From the NCBI GenBank assembly GCA_039908095.1, contig JAMOBJ010000008.1:1-64000 (forward strand): DNA of 64,000 nucleotides. Direction: 5' to 3'. The notes beneath the pieces are model-generated. The model did not search any database. It was not told where the DNA came from and saw only the letters and a list, made by a program, of their open reading frames with translations. The first letter of the stretch is position 1. Each line of letters opens with the position of its first letter. This document shows, piece by piece, positions 8,307 to 16,446 of this stretch. A program made the translations under genes and the position numbers. Origin of the DNA: Nitrospirae bacterium YQR-1 (GTDB lineage: Bacteria > Nitrospirota > Thermodesulfovibrionia > Thermodesulfovibrionales > Magnetobacteriaceae).

Positions 8307-9464
8307 ATGCGTATCAAGACATGGATTTTGATGTTTACCGGTTTAGCATTGGCGGTGGGCACTGTGGCCTATGGGTATGACAGCGTTGACGTTAAAAACG
8401 GTGCAACCATAAAGGGAGTTATAAAAAACAGCGGCGGTACACCACCCGATGAGGTTATAACAGTGACGGCGGATGAGCCGGTCTGCGGTAAGACGATTAA
8501 TGCTGAAAAATATTTAATTTCAGATTCAAAAGTAAAGAATGTTGTTGTCTTTGTCACAGATGTAAAAAAGGGGAAAACGGTACCTAAGAAAAACGTGGAA
8601 ATTACAATAGATAAATGTAAGGTATTACCGCATGTTTCGGTAGGCTATGCCGGTAACGAGTACATTATTAAAAATAATGATCCCATTTTACACACGGTTC
8701 AGTTGAAACAGGGCCTTGCTTACCAAAAAGAGGCCTCAAGACGGCCGCTTGAGGACGGTTCCACTATTTTAAACCTTGCATTCCCCACACAAGGCATGGA
8801 ACTTAAAAAACCGATATTGGATTTTCATAAGTTTACAAAAGATACAGGCTATGTACGCGTTAAGTCTAATTCCCATCCGTGGTTAAGGGGCATCGTGTTT
8901 GTCTTTGATCATCCATACACAGCGCTTTCCAACGAAAAAGGAGAGTATGAGATAACCGGACTGATGCCGGGAAAATACACTTTGAGATTTTGGCATGAGG
9001 GGCTTGGTGAGGTGGAAAAAACCGTGGTGGTATCAGAGGGGGAAACTAAGACACTTGATGTTGACTTAAGCGATAAAGCCAAAGCTCAGACTGATTCTCA
9101 GGATAAAGCATCACAGGCAGGTTCTAAAATAAAGTTTAAGGAAACCGTTTACAACTTTGGTACTGTGCAAAGAGGTGACAGCATAACCCATGCGTTTAAA
9201 TTTGAAAATATGGGAACGGATGCTTTAGTTATTAAAAACGTGGTGCCTGCATGAAAGCGCTGTACTAAAGCTTCCGCCGGTTCGGTGGAAATAAAACCTG
9301 GTGAGGCATCGGAAGTGAAAGTTACCATACTGTTTGACGGCCTGCCGGGTGCCGCCAAAAAGACGGTTGAGGTGTGGAGCAATGACTCAGACACAGGGAT
9401 GGTTACTTTAGTCATTGAAGGAATTATCACAGACAATGGTACAATGACCGGTGGGAATAGATAA
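8307..9464 (+). CDS. Probable selenoprotein: cupredoxin-like/DUF1573 fusion with in-frame TGA
   Basis: An exported protein with a signal peptide (about residues 1-23). A domain of about 240 residues resembles the protein at 11066-11797 and includes a carboxypeptidase-regulatory-like patch (G-E-Y-E-I-T-G-L-M-P-G-K-Y). The rest is a DUF1573 domain (about residues 275-385). A TGA at 9252-9254 (codon 316) interrupts DUF1573 exactly where the family has its cysteine motif after V-V-P. Reading on gives U-K-R-C and then 66 residues of normal DUF1573 sequence (I-K-P-G-E, V-W-S-N-D) to TAA at 9462-9464, 2 bases before the next GTG start. A SECIS-like hairpin follows the TGA. Total 385 residues if Sec is inserted. 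Otherwise it is a truncated 315-residue product or a nonsense mutation. The biochemical role is unknown; the nos context suggests periplasmic redox or copper handling. Confidence 0.8.
9272..9290 (+). other. Bacterial SECIS-like hairpin downstream of the in-frame TGA
   Basis: Seven pairs, TTCCGCC (9272-9278) with GGTGGAA (9284-9290, one G-U), close a five-base loop GGTTC (9279-9283). The loop begins with GGU, the feature SelB recognises in bacterial SECIS elements. It starts 24 bases after the TGA, within the spacing known for such elements. The hairpin also falls in coding sequence and keeps the frame open. Confidence 0.65.
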
Positions 9465-9466
9465 TT

Positions 9467-10480
9467 GTGGCAGAGATAAACAGAAGAGAGTTTGTGATGG
9501 GTGCTCTGGGGGCGGCGGGGATTGTGTTGTTAAGCAGACTGCCGGCCTTTGGAAAAACCATTGATGACAGAGCTGTAAAGAGCGTTTCCTTACGGGTAAC
9601 GTGCAGGACTGAGTTTTTAATGTCTGTAAAAAAAGAAAAAGTTTGTATATGGATGCCAGTACCGCAAAATGACATGTGGCAAAGTGTTACGGGCTTTGAG
9701 TTTAGCTCTGCACTGAAACATAAGTATTACGGGGATGAAACAAGTGCATTTAAGCTGCTTTATCTGGAGTCAACAGGCGTCAAAAAGGGGCTTTCGCTTA
9801 CTATGAAGTACAATCTGAAAAGGCGGGCCTGCAGCGCCGCCGCCGATAGCGGCAGGACCCCGAAAGACTTCCTTAAACCATCGGAGTGGGAAAAAATCAA
9901 TGACAAGGTAGCGGCTTTTACCGGCCATCTTGCCGGTGGACAAAATGACCCTGTTAAAGCAGCACGTATTTTTTATGATGCCGTAATTGACAGGATTAAT
10001 TATGTGCACGAGGCTTGTACCCGCGGCGTTAGTGTGATGGCTTTTGAAGACAAAGCAGGTCGTAGTGATGACTATAATGCACTTTTCAGAACTATGATGA
10101 TTCACAGGGGGATACCCACTGTGTGGGAGCAGGGAATAGCGCTGCCGTTGCCGTCAGAGACGAAAAATGAAGGAAAAGTGGAGGCCGACTGTATAAACGC
10201 CCACAGTTGGGTTAGTTTTTTTGCGGCAGATAATAAATGGTACCCGGTTGACCTGACACTGGGAAAGACAAGGCCGGAACTCAGGGACTATTGTTTTGGA
10301 AATCTTCCTCCCAACAGAATAAAAATATCTGTGGGGCGTGAAATTACCCTGACACCGCCTCAAAAAGAGATACTCAATACTTTTGCCTACACATATGTGG
10401 AGTCAAACGGCATTCCTTTGATCTACGGCCACCATTACAGAAATGTTATTAACTATGAGCTGGTTGGTATGGAAATATAA
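9467..10480 (+). CDS. Tat-exported transglutaminase-like protein with Ser in place of the catalytic Cys
   Basis: A 337-residue protein with a twin-arginine leader (N-R-R-E-F, residues 5-9, then a hydrophobic run). Its transglutaminase-like core has the recognisable G-x-[nucleophile]-x-D-Y…G-I-P-T pattern at 198-217, H-S-W at 246-248 and W-Y-P-V-D-L-T at 258-264. The His246/Asp262 pair is kept, but the nucleophile is Ser200, not Cys. It may therefore be a binding or scaffold protein, or use a serine. The GTG start is 2 bases after the stop of the extended DUF1573 frame and the gene abuts the thioredoxin-like gene, so it is in the same operon. Its substrate is unknown. Confidence 0.75.
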   Translation: MAEINRREFVMGALGAAGIVLLSRLPAFGKTIDDRAVKSVSLRVTCRTEFLMSVKKEKVCIWMPVPQNDMWQSVTGFEFSSALKHKYYGDETSAFKLLYLESTGVKKGLSLTMKYNLKRRACSAAADSGRTPKDFLKPSEWEKINDKVAAFTGHLAGGQNDPVKAARIFYDAVIDRINYVHEACTRGVSVMAFEDKAGRSDDYNALFRTMMIHRGIPTVWEQGIALPLPSETKNEGKVEADCINAHSWVSFFAADNKWYPVDLTLGKTRPELRDYCFGNLPPNRIKISVGREITLTPPQKEILNTFAYTYVESNGIPLIYGHHYRNVINYELVGMEI

Positions 10481-10990
10481 ATGGTTATCGGAATAAAAAA
10501 AATTCTTTCATCAATAATTGTTTTTATGGTAATATGTGTTGCTGTTGCTTATGCGTCAGAGGGTGTAAAGGAGGGAGAACCTCCACCCACGTTTATAATG
10601 ATTGATGAAAACGGTAAGGAGTTTGATATAAAGAAACTGATGGACAAGCCGGCAATAATGTACTTTACTCACAACAACTGCCATTATTGTACACAGATTG
10701 TGGCTTTTTTGAAGCGCGCTCAGAGTAAGTACGGTAAGGATAAACTTAGTATTATGGGAATAAACATAATGGCGCGGGATGCCACCCTTGTTAAGGCCTA
10801 CAAGAGGGATTTGGGTTTTACCTTTCCCATGTTTGCCGGCAACAGGGCTGATGTGCTCACTGCGTATAAAATTAACTATGTGCCGGTGATTGTTTTTATA
10901 AATTCTAAAGGGCTGGTAAGTAAAGTTGTTGGACATTACATACATGAAAATGTGCTTCAGGAATATATAGAGGAGATTATGAACAGATAA
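10481..10990 (+). CDS. Exported thioredoxin-like (TlpA/AhpC-TSA type) protein
   Basis: A 169-residue protein with an N-terminal signal or anchor (about residues 5-25) and a thioredoxin fold with the redox site C-H-Y-C after H-N-N, and a cis-Pro region (Y-V-P-V-I-V-F). It starts at the base after the upstream TAA. TlpA/ScoI-type proteins in copper-enzyme clusters often reduce disulfides or copper-site cysteines in the periplasm, so a role in CuA-site maturation of NosZ or in reducing the adjacent DUF1573 selenoprotein is plausible but inferred. Confidence 0.85.
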   Translation: MVIGIKKILSSIIVFMVICVAVAYASEGVKEGEPPPTFIMIDENGKEFDIKKLMDKPAIMYFTHNNCHYCTQIVAFLKRAQSKYGKDKLSIMGINIMARDATLVKAYKRDLGFTFPMFAGNRADVLTAYKINYVPVIVFINSKGLVSKVVGHYIHENVLQEYIEEIMNR

Positions 10991-11008
10991 AGTATTTTTA
11001 ATGTCAAA

Positions 11009-11025
11009 ATCTTGATTTTCAAGAT
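11009..11025 (+). other. Short intercistronic hairpin
   Basis: A perfect 7-pair stem, ATCTTGA (11009-11015) and TCAAGAT (11019-11025), with a TTT loop sits in the 75-base gap before the next gene. It has no T run; its role is unknown. Confidence 0.35.
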
Positions 11026-11065
11026 AGGTGAGAAAATTTTAACGGTAAATGTGGAGGTAAAGTAA

Positions 11066-11797
11066 ATGAAAAAATTAGTAGCTGTGTTTTGTATGATGGT
11101 TTTTCTTTGTGTAAGCGCTGTTGCGTTTGCGGCTGATAAGTATGAGGTGGTGGATGTAAAGGATGGTGGCAGCATTAAAGGTACAGTGAAAACCTCAGGT
11201 GCTCCTAAGGACCCTGTACTGGATATCAACAAGGACACAGAGTACTGCGGCAAATCACACCCTGCCGGGATGTATTTAGTAGGCGGCGGCGGCGAGGTTA
11301 AAAACGCTATCGTAGTAATAGAGGATATAACCAAAGGAAAGGCCGTACCTAAGACCGACACCGTTGTTGATAACAAAAAATGTGCCTTTGAGCCATTGGT
11401 AAGTGTTGCATATATGGGACAGAAGTATATATTGAAAAATAGTGACGCCATATTCCACAACACATCACTTGGATTAATTCTTGGTGAGGGCAAGAAAAGA
11501 ACCGTTTATAATTTAGCTCTGCCTAACAAAGACCAGACAATAGAGAAGCCGGTAAAAGTAGCGGGTCTTCAGAATGTCTCCTGTGACGCCCATGCCTGGA
11601 TGCGTGCATTTGTCTATTCTTCACCGCACCCGTACATAGCAATCACTGACGACAAGGGAGGTTTCGAGATAAAGGACATTCCTGCCGGCAAGTATAAAGT
11701 GAAGTTCTGGCATGAGGGATTCGGCGAGGCTGTAAAGGATGTAGAGGTAAAGGCAGGGGCGGCCTCAACACTTGATCATTCATTCGCAAAAAAATAA
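11066..11797 (+). CDS. Exported cupredoxin-like protein (methylamine-utilisation-like), paralogue of the DUF1573 fusion
   Basis: A 243-residue secreted protein with a clean signal peptide (about residues 1-22). Its body parallels residues 25-250 of the protein at 8307-9464: shared V-D-V-K-D/N-G, G-T/V-I/V-K, C-G-K, Y-I-L/I-K-N-S/N-D, H-A/P-W-M/L-R and G-K-Y-x-x-x-F-W-H-E-G. It lacks the DUF1573 domain. The two conserved histidines and Cys could bind copper (inference). A GGAGG site precedes the ATG, and a strong terminator follows, so this is the last gene of the first nos unit. Confidence 0.8.
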   Translation: MKKLVAVFCMMVFLCVSAVAFAADKYEVVDVKDGGSIKGTVKTSGAPKDPVLDINKDTEYCGKSHPAGMYLVGGGGEVKNAIVVIEDITKGKAVPKTDTVVDNKKCAFEPLVSVAYMGQKYILKNSDAIFHNTSLGLILGEGKKRTVYNLALPNKDQTIEKPVKVAGLQNVSCDAHAWMRAFVYSSPHPYIAITDDKGGFEIKDIPAGKYKVKFWHEGFGEAVKDVEVKAGAASTLDHSFAKK

Positions 11798-11815
11798 CTA
11801 AAAGTTAAATATAAA

Positions 11816-11855
11816 GGGTTCACCCGAAAAGGGTGAGCCCTGTTGTTTTTTTTTT
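11816..11855 (+). terminator. Rho-independent terminator ending the first nos unit
   Basis: GGGTTCACCC (11816-11825) pairs with GGGTGAGCCC (11831-11840), ten pairs with one G-U, loop GAAAA. A short spacer and ten T residues (11846-11855) follow. Confidence 0.92.
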
Positions 11856-11900
11856 GAATAATGATTGAGTGCAGACTAATAAATACATAGGGAGATGATT

Positions 11901-13652
11901 ATGGCAGACGTTAGCCCATCTAAAAGCCTGATAAAAGGTGTTATAAAGCTAACATTGTTTTTGGGCATAGGTTTTGCTGTACTTTTTATCTTAAACAAGG
12001 TTTTGTCGGCGCCCACGGAAGATGGTTACAGATTTTTCCCTGTAATCGGAAGCCGAGTTTGGGTATGGATAATAGCACAGCTCCACATTAATTTTGCGGC
12101 GTTTGTATTGGGTGTTCCGATTTTTGCTGTTTCAATGGAGTTCTTAAGCTGGAGGCGTAACGATGAAAGGCTGGATAGAATCGCCTATGATTTTACTAAG
12201 CTCTTTACGCTGGCCTACACGCTGACGGCGGCGGCAGGTACGGTACTGATGATAAGTTTGCCCGTGTTGTACCCGAACTTTATAGGGCATTTGATGAAGA
12301 TACTTGGCCAAACATGGTGGGTCTATGTTGTTGCTATGTATGTTGAAACCCTTGTTTGCTACTATTACTATTATTCATGGAAGCAGATGAAAGGCGGCAA
12401 AAAGGGAGCACACGTTGCAATAGGTGGTGTTCTTAACATTATGGGACTAGTCATGCTGCTTATAACAAGCTCGTGGGTTGGGTATATGACAACCCCTGCG
12501 GGAGTAAGCGAGACCGGAGAGCTCGTAAACAGGTGGCAGGCGATTAAGACGTATATGTGGATTCCACTGTCGCTTCACAGGCTTTTTGCCAATGTGGTTT
12601 TTGGCGCAGGTATAGCGGCGGCTTATGCAGCTTACAGATTTATAACTGCTGAAAATGATGAACAAAAGGCATATTACGACTGGATGGGTTACACATCCGC
12701 CATGATTTCTATAGGTTTTTCATTAATTCTGCCGGGAATCGGTTATTTATTGGGCGTTGAAATTTACACTTTTAACGAACAGATGGGAATTCAGCTTATG
12801 GGTGGTTTTTTTGCATGGTTGTGGGTTATGCAGGCAATACTCATAGGCGCAATACTAATGTTTGTGAACTACTACCTGTGGATTTCACTAAATAAAATGC
12901 CGGGTGGTGACAGGTATTTTAAATACGTAAAGTATCTGTTTATAGTAAACCTGCTTGGTTACGCCGTGTGGCTTACGCCTCACAGCATAGCGCTGAGCCT
13001 GGAAGAGGCAAGACGCATGGGTGCATACCACCCTGTCCTTGGCAGTCTTGGCGTTATGGCTGCTAAAAACACGGCTGTTGTTGTATCTTATCTGGCCACG
13101 TTTTTGAGTTTTTCAATTTTTAAGATAAGCAACAAAGAGCCTGTGGTAAGTTGGGCTAAAACAGGACATATTATGAGAGCACTTGTGATAATTATTTCAA
13201 CTGTCGTTACAATAGCCATAGGTATTTACAGCTACATGGTGACATCGGCGGTAAGAGTTAAGGTTCTGTCTCCAATCCAGTTCGGAGTATTTTTCATTGC
13301 CATAATACTTCTCTTCGTGATTGATTCGATGATGTATAAAGGGGCTAAAATCATCGGTGAGCCTAAGTGGGGCAAGATGCCTGAACGATCGCAGTATGCG
13401 CTTATAGGGATAACCGTTACTTTTACATGGCTTATGGCAATGATGGGGTATATGAGAAGCGGAGGCCGCCAGTTCTGGCATGTTTACGGAATTCTTAAAG
13501 ACACAAGTCCTGACGCTTTTTTGCCGACACACGGCTACGCTGCTGTTATCTGCTCAGTGGTTACAGTGTTGTTTTATGGCTTGATAGGGCTGCTGTTTTG
13601 GAGCATTATGAAACTTGAAAAGATGGCGGAGAAAGGGAGGGCTCAAACATGA
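11901..13652 (+). CDS. CydA-like (cytochrome bd-type) quinol oxidase subunit, no CydB partner
   Basis: A 583-residue membrane protein with about 13-14 hydrophobic helices, matching the CydA family in its N-terminal helix with a histidine (Q-L-H-I-N-F), a later H-R-L-F-A-N and a G-R-Q-F-W loop where CydA has G-R-Q-P-W. It resembles the divergent bd-like oxidases described in Nitrospira rather than canonical CydA. No CydB lies beside it; the next three genes are c-type cytochromes. It could be an oxidase or a quinol dehydrogenase feeding cytochrome c and NosZ. The ATG at 11901 is 6 bases after GGGAG; the ATG at 11895 touches that site and is less likely. Confidence 0.85.
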   Translation: MADVSPSKSLIKGVIKLTLFLGIGFAVLFILNKVLSAPTEDGYRFFPVIGSRVWVWIIAQLHINFAAFVLGVPIFAVSMEFLSWRRNDERLDRIAYDFTKLFTLAYTLTAAAGTVLMISLPVLYPNFIGHLMKILGQTWWVYVVAMYVETLVCYYYYYSWKQMKGGKKGAHVAIGGVLNIMGLVMLLITSSWVGYMTTPAGVSETGELVNRWQAIKTYMWIPLSLHRLFANVVFGAGIAAAYAAYRFITAENDEQKAYYDWMGYTSAMISIGFSLILPGIGYLLGVEIYTFNEQMGIQLMGGFFAWLWVMQAILIGAILMFVNYYLWISLNKMPGGDRYFKYVKYLFIVNLLGYAVWLTPHSIALSLEEARRMGAYHPVLGSLGVMAAKNTAVVVSYLATFLSFSIFKISNKEPVVSWAKTGHIMRALVIIISTVVTIAIGIYSYMVTSAVRVKVLSPIQFGVFFIAIILLFVIDSMMYKGAKIIGEPKWGKMPERSQYALIGITVTFTWLMAMMGYMRSGGRQFWHVYGILKDTSPDAFLPTHGYAAVICSVVTVLFYGLIGLLFWSIMKLEKMAEKGRAQT

Positions 13653-14173
13653 AAGGCGGTGTGCTGAAGTTATTGATAGCAGTGGTAGGCCTCAATGTGT
13701 TTTTTGCCTATATAGGTTTATATTTTTTACCCCAGTCTGAGTCACGTCCTCCTAAGGAGTCAAAGATAGAGAAGGGTATCTCCCAGGAAGACCTGATAGC
13801 AGTGGGAGAACAGATAGTTTTTGGTAAAGGACAGTGCATGGTCTGCCATCCGGTAAAAACAGAGGTTGGAATGCGTGCCCCTGCAATATCCACAATAGGT
13901 GCTGAAATGGACAAGAGCGCCAAAGAAAGAAATATGAAATTTGACTCTTATGTGTTTGAGGCATTGGTTAACCCGGCTGAATATATTCAGAAGGGATTTG
14001 AAAACATGATGCCGTCAATCCATAAGCCTCCTACCTCGCTGACTGAGGGCGAGTTGATTGCAGTGTCTGCATATTTACAGAGCAAGGGAGCCAAGGTTGA
14101 CCTGTCCTATCCTGAATCGGTCCCTGTGCTGCAAGCAGAAATTGACAAAGAAGCCAAAAAAGGAGGTAAATAA
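13649..14173 (+). CDS. Membrane-anchored monoheme cytochrome c
   Basis: A 174-residue protein with one N-terminal membrane anchor (about residues 5-27) and one haem site C-M-V-C-H (about 69-73) followed by a class I cytochrome domain with candidate axial Met residues (M-M-P-S). The ATG overlaps the stop of the CydA-like gene by 4 bases (ATGA), so the two are translated together. It likely takes electrons from that subunit. Confidence 0.88.
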   Translation: MKGGVLKLLIAVVGLNVFFAYIGLYFLPQSESRPPKESKIEKGISQEDLIAVGEQIVFGKGQCMVCHPVKTEVGMRAPAISTIGAEMDKSAKERNMKFDSYVFEALVNPAEYIQKGFENMMPSIHKPPTSLTEGELIAVSAYLQSKGAKVDLSYPESVPVLQAEIDKEAKKGGK

Positions 14174-14178
14174 TAGGA

Positions 14179-14979
14179 ATGCTGAAAATTTATCCTATAA
14201 TTGCTGCCATTGGGCTTTTAATAACGGTGGTTTCTGTTTTTAAGAAATCTCCATTTTTTAATTTCCTTGGTTTGCTTACACTTATCTATGGCCTCTTGAA
14301 AAGCGCAGGGCTTTTTATGCCGCCTTTTCCGGGACAGGTTATAACAATGTACATGGCAATGTCGGTGTTTTCACTGTTTATTTATTTCTCGATTCAAGAA
14401 AAGACCTTTGAGGCTTTTCTTGAGCCGATGAGGGCTGTTTTGGCCGATGACAATAAATTAATTCTGAGAATACTGATTGTGTTTATCGCTATCCCTGTAT
14501 TTGCCGGGTATATCACTTATGAAAAGGTGAAACCCAACTATGAGCCTCCCGTATCTGCAAGGATAGTGCACCCGGAGCCGGTCTCCTCGATAGAGTTCAG
14601 GGGAAAACCCATTACCATTATCGGGCTTGAAAATCCGCTGAGAAAGGATACGGCCAATTTTGAAAAGAATTTTGAGGCAGGCAAGAAAATCTATTATCAG
14701 AACTGTTTTTATTGCCACGGTGACGATCTTGACGGCAGAGGACACCTTTCGCAGGGCTATAACCCGGTACCGCTTCCTTTCAGAGGGACTGACACTATAG
14801 CGCAGTTGCCTGAGTCCTTTGTGTTTTGGCGTGTAGCTAAGGGCTGGAGAGGATTACCTTCCGGCAGCGGCCCGTGGAATTCCTCGATGCCTTCTTTTGA
14901 GGATTTCCTTACGGAAGATGAAATCTGGCAGGTTATAATATTCATTTATGAAGCCACGGGCAATAAGCCGAGAAGTTAA
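14179..14979 (+). CDS. Membrane protein with C-terminal monoheme cytochrome c domain
   Basis: A 266-residue protein with three to four N-terminal hydrophobic segments (about residues 5-60 and 95-117), then a periplasmic cytochrome c domain with C-F-Y-C-H-G-D (about 176-182) and a late M-P-S-F axial-Met region. It starts 5 bases after the previous gene. It is probably part of the same membrane complex as the CydA-like protein. Confidence 0.85.
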   Translation: MLKIYPIIAAIGLLITVVSVFKKSPFFNFLGLLTLIYGLLKSAGLFMPPFPGQVITMYMAMSVFSLFIYFSIQEKTFEAFLEPMRAVLADDNKLILRILIVFIAIPVFAGYITYEKVKPNYEPPVSARIVHPEPVSSIEFRGKPITIIGLENPLRKDTANFEKNFEAGKKIYYQNCFYCHGDDLDGRGHLSQGYNPVPLPFRGTDTIAQLPESFVFWRVAKGWRGLPSGSGPWNSSMPSFEDFLTEDEIWQVIIFIYEATGNKPRS

Positions 14980-15000
14980 CTAACACAGAGGAGTTGAAAA

Positions 15001-16446
15001 ATGAAGAGAATTCTTTTAACGATACTACTGACTGTGGTTTTATGCTCGGCGTGGTATTCACCTGCAGGGGCTGATGACAGTCAGGGCAAGAAACTTTATA
15101 ATGGATGGTGCGCGCAGTGCCACGGTTATGATGGGGATGCAAAATCTTACACTGATAAATTTTCAGTGCCAAAGCCCAGAGATTTTACAATGGGTACTTA
15201 TAAATTCAGATCAACTCCATCCGGGGATCCTCCGACTGATGCAGATATCACAAAAGTTGTAAGAGACGGCAACCCTGGTACTTCTATGCCGCCATGGGAC
15301 AGATTTACAGACGATGAGGTAAAAGCCATTGTTGCTCACGTTAAGACATTTGCCCCTGATGCTTTTAAGGATGCCGGTAAGCCTATAACTATAGGGACAC
15401 CTCCTAAGGCCAGCGCTGATTTGATAGCAAAGGGCAAAGAGCTGTTTAACAAAGCAAAGTGTGTTGAGTGCCACGGCACGGCAGGGCGCGGCAATGGAGA
15501 GAAGGGCTGGCAGGATAATTTCAAAAACGATTGGGGCGATTCGATAATGCCTGCCGACTACACCCATCCGTGGGAATTAAGAAACGGTTCAGCGGTGGAG
15601 GACATTTACAGAACAATATCGGTAGGACTAAGCGGCACGCCTATGACCTCCTATATGGATTCTCTTAAGGATGAGGACAGGTGGGCATTGGCCGTGTTTA
15701 TAAAGTCTTTACAACAACAGAGAAAGCTGGGCGTGGCGTTAAAGGTCAAAAAAGCCGCCTCGATACCGGCAAAAGCAGATGACCCGGCATGGGACAGTGT
15801 TGAGTTTATGGACTTGCCGATGGGTGGGCAGCTTATGTTTGAGCCACGTGATTTTACTCCTCTTATCACAAATGTTCGCGTAAGAGGGCTCTATACTGAC
15901 AAGGAGCTTGCCTTTATGGTGGAGTGGAGCGATAAAAAACCCAACAATGGCTCAGATGGTAAACCTGCTGATTCTATTTGGATACAGTTTCCGGTAAAGG
16001 TTACAGAGGCTGTGGAAAAACCCTATTTCTTTATGGGAGACAAAAAACATCCGGTGTTTTTATGGAACTGGAAAGCTTCCGCAGCTGGCGACGTTGTTGA
16101 GCAGATTGCTAAGGGAAATGAAAATGTTGAGGATTTACCAAAAAAGGATGTTACAGTTATTACAAGTTACAACGACGGCCTCTATAGGGTGGTCTATAAG
16201 AGAGCGTTGAAAACAGGTGGTAAAGATGACTTTGAGGTTATCCCCGGCAAGTTTGTACCGTTTTCTATAGCGGCCTTTGACGGCCAAAATGGGGAGAGCG
16301 GTATTAAGGGTGCAGTTTCAGCATGGTATTACCTTATGCTTGAACCTTCAACTCCTTTAAAGGTATATGTGCTTCCGCCGCTTGTTGCGCTTTTTGTTCT
16401 TGTTGGCGGTGTTTCGCTTAGCAGGAGTTTAAAGTCTAAAAAATAA
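15001..16446 (+). CDS. Diheme cytochrome c fused to an ethylbenzene-dehydrogenase-like haem-binding domain
   Basis: A 481-residue exported protein with a signal peptide (about 1-24). The N-terminal half has two cytochrome c domains with C-A-Q-C-H and C-V-E-C-H, paralogous to the cytochrome at 532-1317. The C-terminal half (about residues 250-445) looks like the haem b-binding domain of the ethylbenzene/DMSO dehydrogenase gamma-subunit family (P-A-W-D-S, D-x-I-W-I-Q-F-P, F-F-M-G). A final membrane helix (about 455-475) anchors it. If right, the protein could carry up to three haems and link membrane-side to soluble carriers. The C-domain call rests on motif recognition only. Confidence 0.8.
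   Translation: MKRILLTILLTVVLCSAWYSPAGADDSQGKKLYNGWCAQCHGYDGDAKSYTDKFSVPKPRDFTMGTYKFRSTPSGDPPTDADITKVVRDGNPGTSMPPWDRFTDDEVKAIVAHVKTFAPDAFKDAGKPITIGTPPKASADLIAKGKELFNKAKCVECHGTAGRGNGEKGWQDNFKNDWGDSIMPADYTHPWELRNGSAVEDIYRTISVGLSGTPMTSYMDSLKDEDRWALAVFIKSLQQQRKLGVALKVKKAASIPAKADDPAWDSVEFMDLPMGGQLMFEPRDFTPLITNVRVRGLYTDKELAFMVEWSDKKPNNGSDGKPADSIWIQFPVKVTEAVEKPYFFMGDKKHPVFLWNWKASAAGDVVEQIAKGNENVEDLPKKDVTVITSYNDGLYRVVYKRALKTGGKDDFEVIPGKFVPFSIAAFDGQNGESGIKGAVSAWYYLMLEPSTPLKVYVLPPLVALFVLVGGVSLSRSLKSKK

Noticed and set aside
8307-9254. Gene ending at the first TGA as a complete 315-residue protein, or as a pseudogene
   Set aside because: The stop cuts the DUF1573 domain at its cysteine motif, the frame afterwards remains perfectly domain-like, and the extended stop meets the next start. 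Recoding explains the data better, though a recent nonsense mutation is not excluded.
11854-11882. TTGAAT-N17-TAATAA as promoter of the CydA-like gene
   Set aside because: The -35 box overlaps the terminator T run and the predicted transcript start would fall on the ribosome site, leaving almost no leader.
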